Shown: piece after piece, positions 1 to 5,326 of the stretch
Layout: each line of letters starts with the position of its first letter
How positions within the stretch are numbered: the stretch's first letter is position 1
Assembly: GCA_946481235.1 (NCBI GenBank)
Contig: CAMLME010000083.1
Location: 1-8,435, forward strand
Reading direction: 5' to 3'
Length of the DNA: 8,435 nt
Source of the DNA: an uncultured Methylobacillus sp.
Lineage (GTDB): Bacteria; Pseudomonadota; Gammaproteobacteria; Burkholderiales; Methylophilaceae
Notes under the pieces: model-generated
Seen by the model: the letters and a program-made list of their open reading frames with translations, nothing else
Databases searched by the model: none
Told to the model about the DNA's origin: nothing
Translations under genes and position numbers: made by a program

Positions 1-396
1 ATTCCGGCCAGCATTTCCATGTTGTGCAAGGATGGGCAGGCGTGGTTGCTGAGCTGTAACCGGCAGCTTGTCGATCTGGATGATGATCAGTTCAGTTACC
101 GCGGCAGTGAATTGAACGGTATGCGAGCTCATTGGAACGCTTTCGAAGCGATTGCTCAGGCTGTCGCGAAAGCAATGCCTGGGCTGGCCGGTTACGTCGG
201 GGTCGATGTGGTGGTCGGAAAAGAGGAAACTCTCGTGCTGGAGGTTAACCCGCGTCTGACGACTTCCTATGCTGGCTTGAGCCGCGCCACAGGCTGCAAT
301 ACGGCACGGATGATAGTGGACTTGTTCTATAATGGCGGCTTTCTGCCCCCTCCCGTCATCGAACGCAATATCGTGGAAATCCGCCTCAATGAATAA
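1..396 (+). CDS. ATP-grasp ligase, C-terminal part (MfnD-like, methanofuran/methylofuran biosynthesis)
   Basis: The reading frame is open from the first base, so this is the C-terminal 131 residues of a gene that starts upstream. The sequence shows the end of an ATP-grasp fold: a GYVGVDVVV strand followed by LVLEVNPRLTTSYAGL, where the Glu and Asn of EVNPR are the usual magnesium/ATP ligands. ATP-grasp enzymes activate a carboxylate with ATP and join it to an amine. The closest named family I can suggest is MfnD, the archaeal tyramine-glutamate ligase of methanofuran synthesis, because the next genes resemble MfnF and MfnE. The bacterial cofactor is reported to carry tyrosine and a polyglutamate chain, so the true acceptor is uncertain. 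The stop codon overlaps the start of the next gene by 8 bp, which suggests translational coupling. The ATP-grasp call is firm; the MfnD role is inferred from context. Confidence 0.75.
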   Translation: MPASISMLCKDGQAWLLSCNRQLVDLDDDQFSYRGSELNGMRAHWNAFEAIAQAVAKAMPGLAGYVGVDVVVGKEETLVLEVNPRLTTSYAGLSRATGCNTARMIVDLFYNGGFLPPPVIERNIVEIRLNE

Positions 397-1441
397 TAAT
401 CCGACATTAGGCTGGGATTTGGGCGGAGCTCATCTCAAAGCAGTGCTGATTCAGGATGATGGCTGTGTAATGCAAACTTTTCAGCAGCCATGTCCGCTTT
501 GGCGCGGTCTTGATCATCTCGAGCAAGCAGTAGCAACGATTATGTCCAAGTTGGAAACAATCCCGCAACGCCATGCTGTGACGATGACCGGCGAACTTGC
601 AGATATTTTTCCCAATCGCGATACCGGAGTGCAACTTCTTACGGAATGTATGGAGCGCTCTCTGGGTGGCGTGAACGTACGTATTTACGCCGGCCCGGCA
701 GGATTTGTCAAAACGGATTCCATTGGTGCACATTTGCATACCATTGCTTCGGCCAATTGGCATGCCAGTGCCGCATTTCTGGCTGCACAAACAGGTGACA
801 GCCTGCTTGTCGATATTGGCAGCACCACAACAGACATCATCATGCTATACCGTGGCCAGCCTGCGGCGATCGGCTATTCCGATGCCGAGCGGCTGCAAAG
901 CGAGGAAATGGTTTATACCGGAGTTGTTCGTACGCCAGTGATGGCGGTTGCTCAGCAATTGCCCTTTGCCGGTGAGTGGCAGCGGCTGGCGGCGGAACAT
1001 TTTGCGACGATGGCCGACGTTTATCGGCTGACCGGGGAGTTGCCCGAGGGCTATGATATGGCGGAGCCGGCGGATGGGGCGGGCAAGACCGAGATGGAGA
1101 GTGCTCGACGTCTGGCACGCATGTTAGGACGCGATCTGGAAAGTGCGACCATCGCGCAATGGCGCCAAATGGCGTTTGCCGTGAGGTCACAGCAGTTGCG
1201 ATCCTTGCAGGCCGCACTTGAGCGCAATCTTTCGCGCGCTTTATTGCCGGACGATGCGCCACTAGTCGGCGCCGGAGCCGGTCGCTTCCTGGTGCGCGAA
1301 CTGGCGCAACGCTTACGTCGCCCCTATGCGGATGCGGCCGAACTGATCCCGGGTGCCGGCGGATCGGCGGAGTGGGCAAGCGTCTGCCTACCGGCCTATG
1401 CTGTTGCCTGGCTGGGCAGTCGGAGTGCCATATGGCATTGA
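389..1441 (+). CDS. Hydantoinase/oxoprolinase-like ASKHA protein, MfnF-like (H4MPT-linked C1 pathway protein)
   Basis: This 350-residue protein has the actin/hexokinase/Hsp70 nucleotide-binding fold. The first phosphate loop is GWDLGGAHLKAVL (residues 8-20), the second is LLVDIGSTTTDI (139-150), and a glycine-rich adenosine-type motif VGAGAGRFL lies at 293-301. No membrane segment or signal peptide is seen. Archaeal MfnF, which condenses the aminomethylfuran diphosphate with glutamyl-tyramine to build the methanofuran core, belongs to this family; relatives occur in bacterial gene islands for methanopterin-linked C1 transfer. I chose ATG 389 because the family begins just before the GWD.GG loop and because this start gives an 8-bp ATGAATAA overlap with the upstream stop. 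An in-frame ATG at 332 would add 19 unrelated residues inside the upstream gene. The ribosome site is weak (TGGAA, 374-378), so reinitiation is likely. The fold is firm; MfnF activity is inferred. Confidence 0.82.
   Translation: MNNNPTLGWDLGGAHLKAVLIQDDGCVMQTFQQPCPLWRGLDHLEQAVATIMSKLETIPQRHAVTMTGELADIFPNRDTGVQLLTECMERSLGGVNVRIYAGPAGFVKTDSIGAHLHTIASANWHASAAFLAAQTGDSLLVDIGSTTTDIIMLYRGQPAAIGYSDAERLQSEEMVYTGVVRTPVMAVAQQLPFAGEWQRLAAEHFATMADVYRLTGELPEGYDMAEPADGAGKTEMESARRLARMLGRDLESATIAQWRQMAFAVRSQQLRSLQAALERNLSRALLPDDAPLVGAGAGRFLVRELAQRLRRPYADAAELIPGAGGSAEWASVCLPAYAVAWLGSRSAIWH
1422..1425 (+). promoter_or_regulatory. Shine-Dalgarno sequence deciding the pabB start
   Basis: GGAG lies six bases before ATG 1432. 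A second in-frame ATG at 1441, sharing one base with the upstream TGA, would sit 15 bases away, too far. This favours 1432, where pabB overlaps the upstream gene by 10 bp. Confidence 0.6.
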
Positions 1442-2817
1442 TGCTCGCCGAACTGCCGTATCGTGCGGACAGTGCCTCGTTATTCTCACGGATTGCGCAT
1501 CGCCCATGGGCGGTATACCTCGATAGCGGTTGGCCAGGGAGTCATTACGGACGTTATGACATTTTCTCTTCCGACCCTTTTATCACGCTCTCCACGCACG
1601 AAAAGCGCACCGAGATATGTGAATCACATGCAATGCATGAAACGGAGGAAGACCCATTTTCGGCGTTGAAATCCATCCTTGGACGATTTACGAACGAGAG
1701 TTCTGAGCTGCCCTTTACGGGAGGCGCCATCGGTTATTTCGCTTATGATCTGGCGCGGCGCCTGGAGAAATTGCCAGCCCACGCCATGGATGCCGAGAGC
1801 ATGCCTGAAATGGCCATTGGCATATACGACTGGGCGGTTGTGGTCGATCACCATGCCGGACGGGCGTGGCTGGCCGGGCAGGGGCACGATGCGCGAACGA
1901 AAACGGAATGGCCGTCATTGCTGTCTTTATTCACCGATGGGTCGGATGCGAATGTTGGTCCATTTAGCGTGACCGGCCCGGTGCTTTCGAATATGGACCA
2001 GGTTCGCTACGCCGATGCGTTCGAGCGAATCAAGAGCTATATCGATGCCGGCGATTGCTATCAGGTAAATCTAGCGCAGCGATTTTCGGCTCAGGCCGAA
2101 GGTAATCCATGGGTGGCATATCACCAACTGCGGCAATTCAGTCCCGCGCCATTCTCCGCCTACCTGAATACGCCTCAGGCACAAATTCTTTCGGCTTCAC
2201 CGGAACGCTTTCTGCGCGTTCATGAGGGGCAGGTCGAAACCAAACCGATCAAGGGTACTCGTCCTCGCGCGGCTGATCCGATGCAGGATCGTGCCTACGC
2301 CCAGGCGCTACTAGCCAGCACAAAAGACAGGGCCGAGAATTTGATGATTGTCGATTTGTTGCGCAATGATATCGGCAAGAATTGCGCTATCGGTTCGGTA
2401 CGTGCAGACCGGCTGTTCGAGCTTGAGAGCTTTGCCAACGTGCATCATCTGGTCAGCACCGTGACAGGAACATTGGCGCCCGGTAGAGATGCACTGGACC
2501 TGTTGAAGGGCTGTTTCCCCGGCGGCTCGATTACCGGGGCGCCCAAGCTGCGTGCAATGGAGATCATCGAAGAGCTCGAACCACACCGGCGGGGTGTCTA
2601 TTGCGGAGCTATCGGATACATTGGTTTCGATGGCAACATGGACACCAATATTGCCATACGGACGGCGGTATACTCGGAAGGAACGATTCGTTTCTGGGCA
2701 GGGGGAGGGATTGTTGCCGACTCCGAAATGCAGAAAGAGTACCGGGAAACGCTGGACAAAGCCTCCGGCATGTTGCAACTGATGGAATATCTGAGGGCGG
2801 CAAATGTGGGTCGTTAA
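1432..2817 (+). CDS. pabB: Aminodeoxychorismate synthase component I (PabB)
   Basis: This 461-residue chorismate-utilising enzyme converts chorismate and amide nitrogen (from glutamine via PabA, or ammonia) to 4-amino-4-deoxychorismate, the precursor of 4-aminobenzoate. The N-terminal part has the anthranilate synthase I-like region with YGRYDIFSSDP (residues 39-49). The catalytic domain starts near 190 and carries PIKGTRPR (272-279), DLLRNDIGK (308-316), FPGGSITGAPK (362-372) and GGGIVADSEMQKEYRET (424-440). Lys274 in PIKGT is the residue that separates aminodeoxychorismate synthases from anthranilate synthases, which have PIAGT, so TrpE is unlikely. The length is typical of a stand-alone PabB with no fused PabA or PabC. 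Its place among methanofuran-type genes suggests it supplies 4-aminobenzoate for tetrahydromethanopterin rather than only for folate. It overlaps the upstream gene by 10 bp and the downstream gene by 14 bp. The partner genes pabA and pabC are not in the window. Confidence 0.93.
   Translation: MALMLAELPYRADSASLFSRIAHRPWAVYLDSGWPGSHYGRYDIFSSDPFITLSTHEKRTEICESHAMHETEEDPFSALKSILGRFTNESSELPFTGGAIGYFAYDLARRLEKLPAHAMDAESMPEMAIGIYDWAVVVDHHAGRAWLAGQGHDARTKTEWPSLLSLFTDGSDANVGPFSVTGPVLSNMDQVRYADAFERIKSYIDAGDCYQVNLAQRFSAQAEGNPWVAYHQLRQFSPAPFSAYLNTPQAQILSASPERFLRVHEGQVETKPIKGTRPRAADPMQDRAYAQALLASTKDRAENLMIVDLLRNDIGKNCAIGSVRADRLFELESFANVHHLVSTVTGTLAPGRDALDLLKGCFPGGSITGAPKLRAMEIIEELEPHRRGVYCGAIGYIGFDGNMDTNIAIRTAVYSEGTIRFWAGGGIVADSEMQKEYRETLDKASGMLQLMEYLRAANVGR
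2793..2797 (+). promoter_or_regulatory. Shine-Dalgarno sequence for the MfnE-like gene, inside pabB
   Basis: GAGGG sits six bases before ATG 2804 and within the last codons of pabB. It supports a start inside pabB and a 14-bp overlap between the two genes. Confidence 0.55.
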
Positions 2818-3409
2818 ACTGGGCGGTAGCCTGCTGGGTACTCCGGAATTGAAAGAATGGCTAGCCTTGCTGGCAAAGCAAAGCGATGGGCGGATCGTTA
2901 TCGTGCCTGGTGGTGGCGTCTTTGCCGATGCAATACGCCAACATCAGAAAATGGGCGAGTATGACGATGTTGCTGCGCATCAGATGGCGCTGCTGTCGAT
3001 GGAGCAATATGGCCTGGTGTTGAAATCCATACAACCGGCCCTGGCAATGGCTGCCTCCGAACTGGAGATAGCTGAGCGATCATGGCAGCATCGTGCAATC
3101 GTGTGGATGCCAAGTCATATGGTATTGGCTGATGACAGCATTTCACCGAGCTGGGATGTAACTTCCGATAGCCTGGCCGCCTGGCTGGCCGGGAAAATTG
3201 GAGCGGATCGGTTGGTACTGGTAAAACATCATGATGTTGTTGAACAACCGGTACCTGTTCGTCGTCTGATGAACGAAGGCGTACTGGATGCCGCTTTCGA
3301 TAAATTTGCTGAAAAACTTAAATGTCCTATACACATCGTCGGTAAATCAGGCTATGCAGAGTTTGCTGCAGCGCTGGCAGGTGGACCGATACCCGCGCTG
3401 GCATTTTAG
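2804..3409 (+). CDS. Small amino-acid-kinase-fold protein, MfnE-like (aminomethylfuran phosphate kinase)
   Basis: At 201 residues this is a compact member of the aspartate/glutamate/UMP kinase superfamily. Visible motifs are VVKLGGSL (residues 3-10), the phosphate-binding strand and loop at the start, IVIVPGGGVFAD (31-42), and WDVTSDSLAAWLAGKIGADR (117-136), which in this superfamily helps hold the nucleotide. No regulatory ACT domain is present, unlike aspartokinase, and the protein is shorter than acetylglutamate or glutamate kinases. Archaeal MfnE, which phosphorylates 5-(aminomethyl)furan-3-ylmethyl phosphate to the diphosphate used by MfnF, has this fold and short form. Together with the MfnF-like gene two positions upstream, this makes MfnE the most likely role. 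The start is supported by GAGGG six bases upstream and by the family motif beginning at residue 3. The fold is firm; the substrate is inferred. Confidence 0.82.
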   Translation: MWVVKLGGSLLGTPELKEWLALLAKQSDGRIVIVPGGGVFADAIRQHQKMGEYDDVAAHQMALLSMEQYGLVLKSIQPALAMAASELEIAERSWQHRAIVWMPSHMVLADDSISPSWDVTSDSLAAWLAGKIGADRLVLVKHHDVVEQPVPVRRLMNEGVLDAAFDKFAEKLKCPIHIVGKSGYAEFAAALAGGPIPALAF

Positions 3410-3413
3410 GAGA
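3408..3413 (+). promoter_or_regulatory. Strong Shine-Dalgarno sequence deciding the pcd start
   Basis: AGGAGA begins within the stop codon of the upstream gene and lies six bases before ATG 3420. It excludes the longer in-frame start at 3288, which would add 44 residues of overlap with the MfnE-like gene. Confidence 0.8.
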
Positions 3414-3419
3414 TTTCAT

Positions 3420-3797
3420 ATGGAAAAAACTACAGAACGCGTTTACAACGAGCAGGAAATTCAACAAAAACTGGCAAGCGAATTGCCGCATTGGTATTAC
3501 GAAGACGGATGGATTCGCCGCAAATACAAGACCAGCGGCTGGAAAGGGACGCTGATGGTGGTCAATACGGTCGGGCACCTGGCCGAAGCGGCCTGGCATC
3601 ATCCCGACCTGACGGTTTCCTACGCCTTTGTTATCGTTAAATTGTGCACGCATACTGCCAAGGGCATTACCGACAAGGATTTCACGCTGGCGAAGAAAAT
3701 CGAAGAAGTCATTCAGTGGCAGCCGGGTTCGGAAGGCGGAGCCTTGGAAGGAACGCCCAACGACGATCCGCGTTTCAAATATCTGAAATACGACTGA
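3420..3797 (+). CDS. pcd: Pterin-4a-carbinolamine dehydratase homologue with C-terminal extension
   Basis: This 125-residue protein matches the pterin-4a-carbinolamine dehydratase family. Residues 15-98 form the usual small alpha/beta unit, with the active-site signature AWHHPDLTVSY (58-68), His78 in LCTHTAKGITDKDF, and the closing helix LAKKIEEV (90-97). The two adjacent histidines (60, 61) and His78 fit the catalytic triad of the family. The classical enzyme dehydrates 4a-hydroxytetrahydrobiopterin after aromatic amino acid hydroxylation, but no hydroxylase is visible here, and position in a methanopterin/methanofuran operon points to work on a pterin of that pathway. After the core comes an acidic, glycine-rich tail of about 25 residues ending in DDPRFKYLKYD; classical members usually stop at about 95-110 residues. 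It follows the upstream gene by 10 bp and is the last + strand gene. The last 23 bp overlap the convergent cyclase gene. The family is firm; the substrate is unknown. Confidence 0.88.
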   Translation: MEKTTERVYNEQEIQQKLASELPHWYYEDGWIRRKYKTSGWKGTLMVVNTVGHLAEAAWHHPDLTVSYAFVIVKLCTHTAKGITDKDFTLAKKIEEVIQWQPGSEGGALEGTPNDDPRFKYLKYD

Positions 3798-5313
3798 GAT
3801 CTTCCGCTGCGGCATAAAAAGCGAAATGGCCGGTGCTGTTTCGCTTTGCCGCATACATGGCTTCATCTGCTCGGCGCACGAGAGTCTGCTCGTCGTCTCC
3901 ATCGCTGGGGTACAGGCTGATGCCTATGCTGGCATCAGGAAACAGCATGATCCCTTCGGTAATGAAAACTGCCCGCAGCGTTTCGAGCAGATGGGTAATG
4001 ACCATCGTGCAATGCTCTTGTCCGGAAATCGATGTCAGAAGAATGCCGAACTCATCCCCGCCGAATCTCGAAACAGTATCTTCCTCGCGCAGGCAGCTAC
4101 GCAACCGCATGGCAACTTCCTTTAGCAACTGATCGCCTACATGGTGTCCGTGGCTATCGTTGACCTGCTTGAATTTATTCAAATCGACGAATAGTACTGC
4201 GAGTTTTCCGCCGCGCCGCTTGGCAGAAAGGATGCTTTGTTGCAGGCGATCGTCGAACAGCAAGCGATTGGGCAAGCCGGTCAGTGCGTCGTGATAGGCC
4301 AGGTGACTTAGGGTCTTTTCCAGCGAACGCTGTTGCGAAACGTCGGCAACGGTTTTGATGCGGACGGTTGCATTGTCCAACGTCAGCTCGCGATATTGCG
4401 ATTCGGCATGAAACAGCGAGCCGTCCTGGCGCCGACCGTAAAGTACATTCTCTTGCAGGAGCAGTAGCTGACTTCCCGGCATGCCGATCATGTCGGCGGC
4501 TTCAAAACCGAATAGCGTACCAGCGGAGTCATTGGCGGCTTTGATGATCCCTTTGTCGTCGCATACCAGGATGCCGGCATTGATCCTGTGAATGATATTG
4601 TTAAGTGTATCCTTGTGCCTGCTTGCCTTGCGCAGTTGCCGCCGCATCATCAGGATGATATGGATGAGGCTGGCGACAGCAAGGCTGAATGTCACGATCT
4701 GCAGGAGCCGGATACGCGATGTTTTGGCAACAGCGCTTTCTTCCAGCGTGGTCGTCAATGAGTTCATCAGCTCCAGCAGTGCAAGGTTTTCCGTATTCGC
4801 CAGCACAACGGCTTCAGCGATTTTTTCCTTGGTCATGATTTCGGAGTCATGTAACAAGTCCAGAACCCGGTCACGATAAGGATTCCAGATTTTTTCCGCC
4901 TGATTGAGCAAGGTCTGGGCCGAGGAGATCTTGATGGCTGAAATCTTTACTGGTAGTCCATCGCCGCCTATCGTGACACCGCCACGATGCAAGCTTTGCA
5001 AGGTCGAATCGAATAGTGTGAAGGTCAGCCGCAGTTCCGTCATTGCTTCCGCGCGCTCCTGATGATCGGATGCCCGCTCCAGATGCAGCAATGCCTTGAC
5101 CATGCGCTGCGAAAGCATGCGCTGACGTCCGGCGAGGTTGATCGTGGTTGCGTTTTCGGCAATCTGGTACGAAAGCCAGTAGGTCGTTGCAAGAACAGTA
5201 AGATCGAGAAGCAGGAATATCCCGATTGCCAGATAAAGCAATCGGGAACGGTCGCGATCGTTTTTAGGTAGGAACTCCACTCTTGATGCCAAGCAACTAG
5301 CATGCCGAATCAA
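3775..5313 (-). CDS. Membrane diguanylate cyclase with PilJ/NarX-like sensor, PAS and GGDEF domains
   Basis: This 512-residue protein should make the second messenger c-di-GMP from two GTP. From the N-terminus it has a membrane helix (about 25-45) and a periplasmic part of roughly 155 residues that opens with TINLAGRQRMLSQRMV (57-72), a motif of PilJ-type sensor regions that resembles the NarX/NarQ P-box. A second helix (about 203-223) is followed by a PAS domain (about 235-325) and a GGDEF domain (about 335-500). DALTGLPNR (342-350), the metal aspartate in FVDLNKFKQVND (Asp377), the active site GGDEF (418-422) and the inhibitory I-site REED (409-412, five residues before GGDEF) are all intact, so an active, feedback-controlled enzyme is expected. 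No EAL domain is present. The start is uncertain: TTG 5313 gives the full frame, GTG 5280 would remove 11 residues, and neither has a good ribosome site. It lies 13 bp after the pump gene and is probably co-transcribed with it. The signal sensed is unknown. Confidence 0.88.
   Translation of the reverse strand: MIRHASCLASRVEFLPKNDRDRSRLLYLAIGIFLLLDLTVLATTYWLSYQIAENATTINLAGRQRMLSQRMVKALLHLERASDHQERAEAMTELRLTFTLFDSTLQSLHRGGVTIGGDGLPVKISAIKISSAQTLLNQAEKIWNPYRDRVLDLLHDSEIMTKEKIAEAVVLANTENLALLELMNSLTTTLEESAVAKTSRIRLLQIVTFSLAVASLIHIILMMRRQLRKASRHKDTLNNIIHRINAGILVCDDKGIIKAANDSAGTLFGFEAADMIGMPGSQLLLLQENVLYGRRQDGSLFHAESQYRELTLDNATVRIKTVADVSQQRSLEKTLSHLAYHDALTGLPNRLLFDDRLQQSILSAKRRGGKLAVLFVDLNKFKQVNDSHGHHVGDQLLKEVAMRLRSCLREEDTVSRFGGDEFGILLTSISGQEHCTMVITHLLETLRAVFITEGIMLFPDASIGISLYPSDGDDEQTLVRRADEAMYAAKRNSTGHFAFYAAAEDLSRISDI
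3808..3853. repeat. Imperfect inverted repeat just past the pcd stop, inside the cyclase 3' end
   Basis: The right arm TTTCGCTTTGCCGCA (3839-3853) pairs with the left arm 3808-3826 over 15 base pairs, with a 4-base bulge (TAAA, 3815-3818) and a 12-base loop. It lies 10 bases after the pcd stop and within the last coding part of the cyclase gene. Neither strand has a run of T after the hairpin, so it is not a standard intrinsic terminator, but it could stabilise or end the two converging transcripts. Confidence 0.45.
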
Positions 5314-5317
5314 GAGT
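5279..5317 (-). promoter_or_regulatory. Inverted repeat covering the candidate start codons of the cyclase gene
   Basis: Perfect 9-base arms ACTCTTGAT (5279-5287) and ATCAAGAGT (5309-5317) flank a 21-base loop. On the mRNA the 5' arm contains the TTG start (5313-5311) and the 3' arm reaches into the GTG alternative (5280-5278). Such a fold would hide both starts. The stem is AT-rich and the loop long, so it may be weak, and a regulatory role is only a suggestion. Confidence 0.3.
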
Positions 5318-5326
5318 CTGCTTTTG

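Noticed and set aside
332..388. Earlier in-frame ATG for the MfnF-like gene
   Set aside because: The extra 19 residues lie inside the ATP-grasp gene and precede the place where the family normally begins; ATG 389 gives a standard short overlap.
840..1379. A 179-codon open frame on the - strand inside the MfnF-like gene
   Set aside because: It is Pro/Arg/His-rich with no family motif and lies fully antisense to a protein with clear nucleotide-binding loops.
1372..1431. Earlier in-frame ATG for pabB
   Set aside because: It would add 20 cysteine-rich residues coded within the upstream gene; the GGAG before 1432 fits better.
1432..2817. Anthranilate synthase component I (TrpE) as the identity of the chorismate enzyme
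   Set aside because: The motif is PIKGT with Lys274, typical of aminodeoxychorismate synthase, where TrpE has PIAGT, and no trp gene is nearby.
2804..3409. Aspartokinase or acetylglutamate kinase
   Set aside because: The protein is too short, has no ACT domain, and its neighbours do not belong to lysine, threonine or arginine synthesis.
3288..3419. Earlier in-frame ATG for pcd
   Set aside because: It would overlap the MfnE-like gene by more than 100 bases, and AGGAGA is ideally placed for ATG 3420.
3808..3853. Rho-independent terminator
   Set aside because: The hairpin is real as an inverted repeat but no T-run follows it on either strand, so I list it only as a repeat.
5040..5303. ATG-started open frame near the 5' end of the cyclase gene
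   Set aside because: It is in another frame from the membrane helix and sensor motif, shows no domain, and the cyclase frame is continuous without a frameshift.
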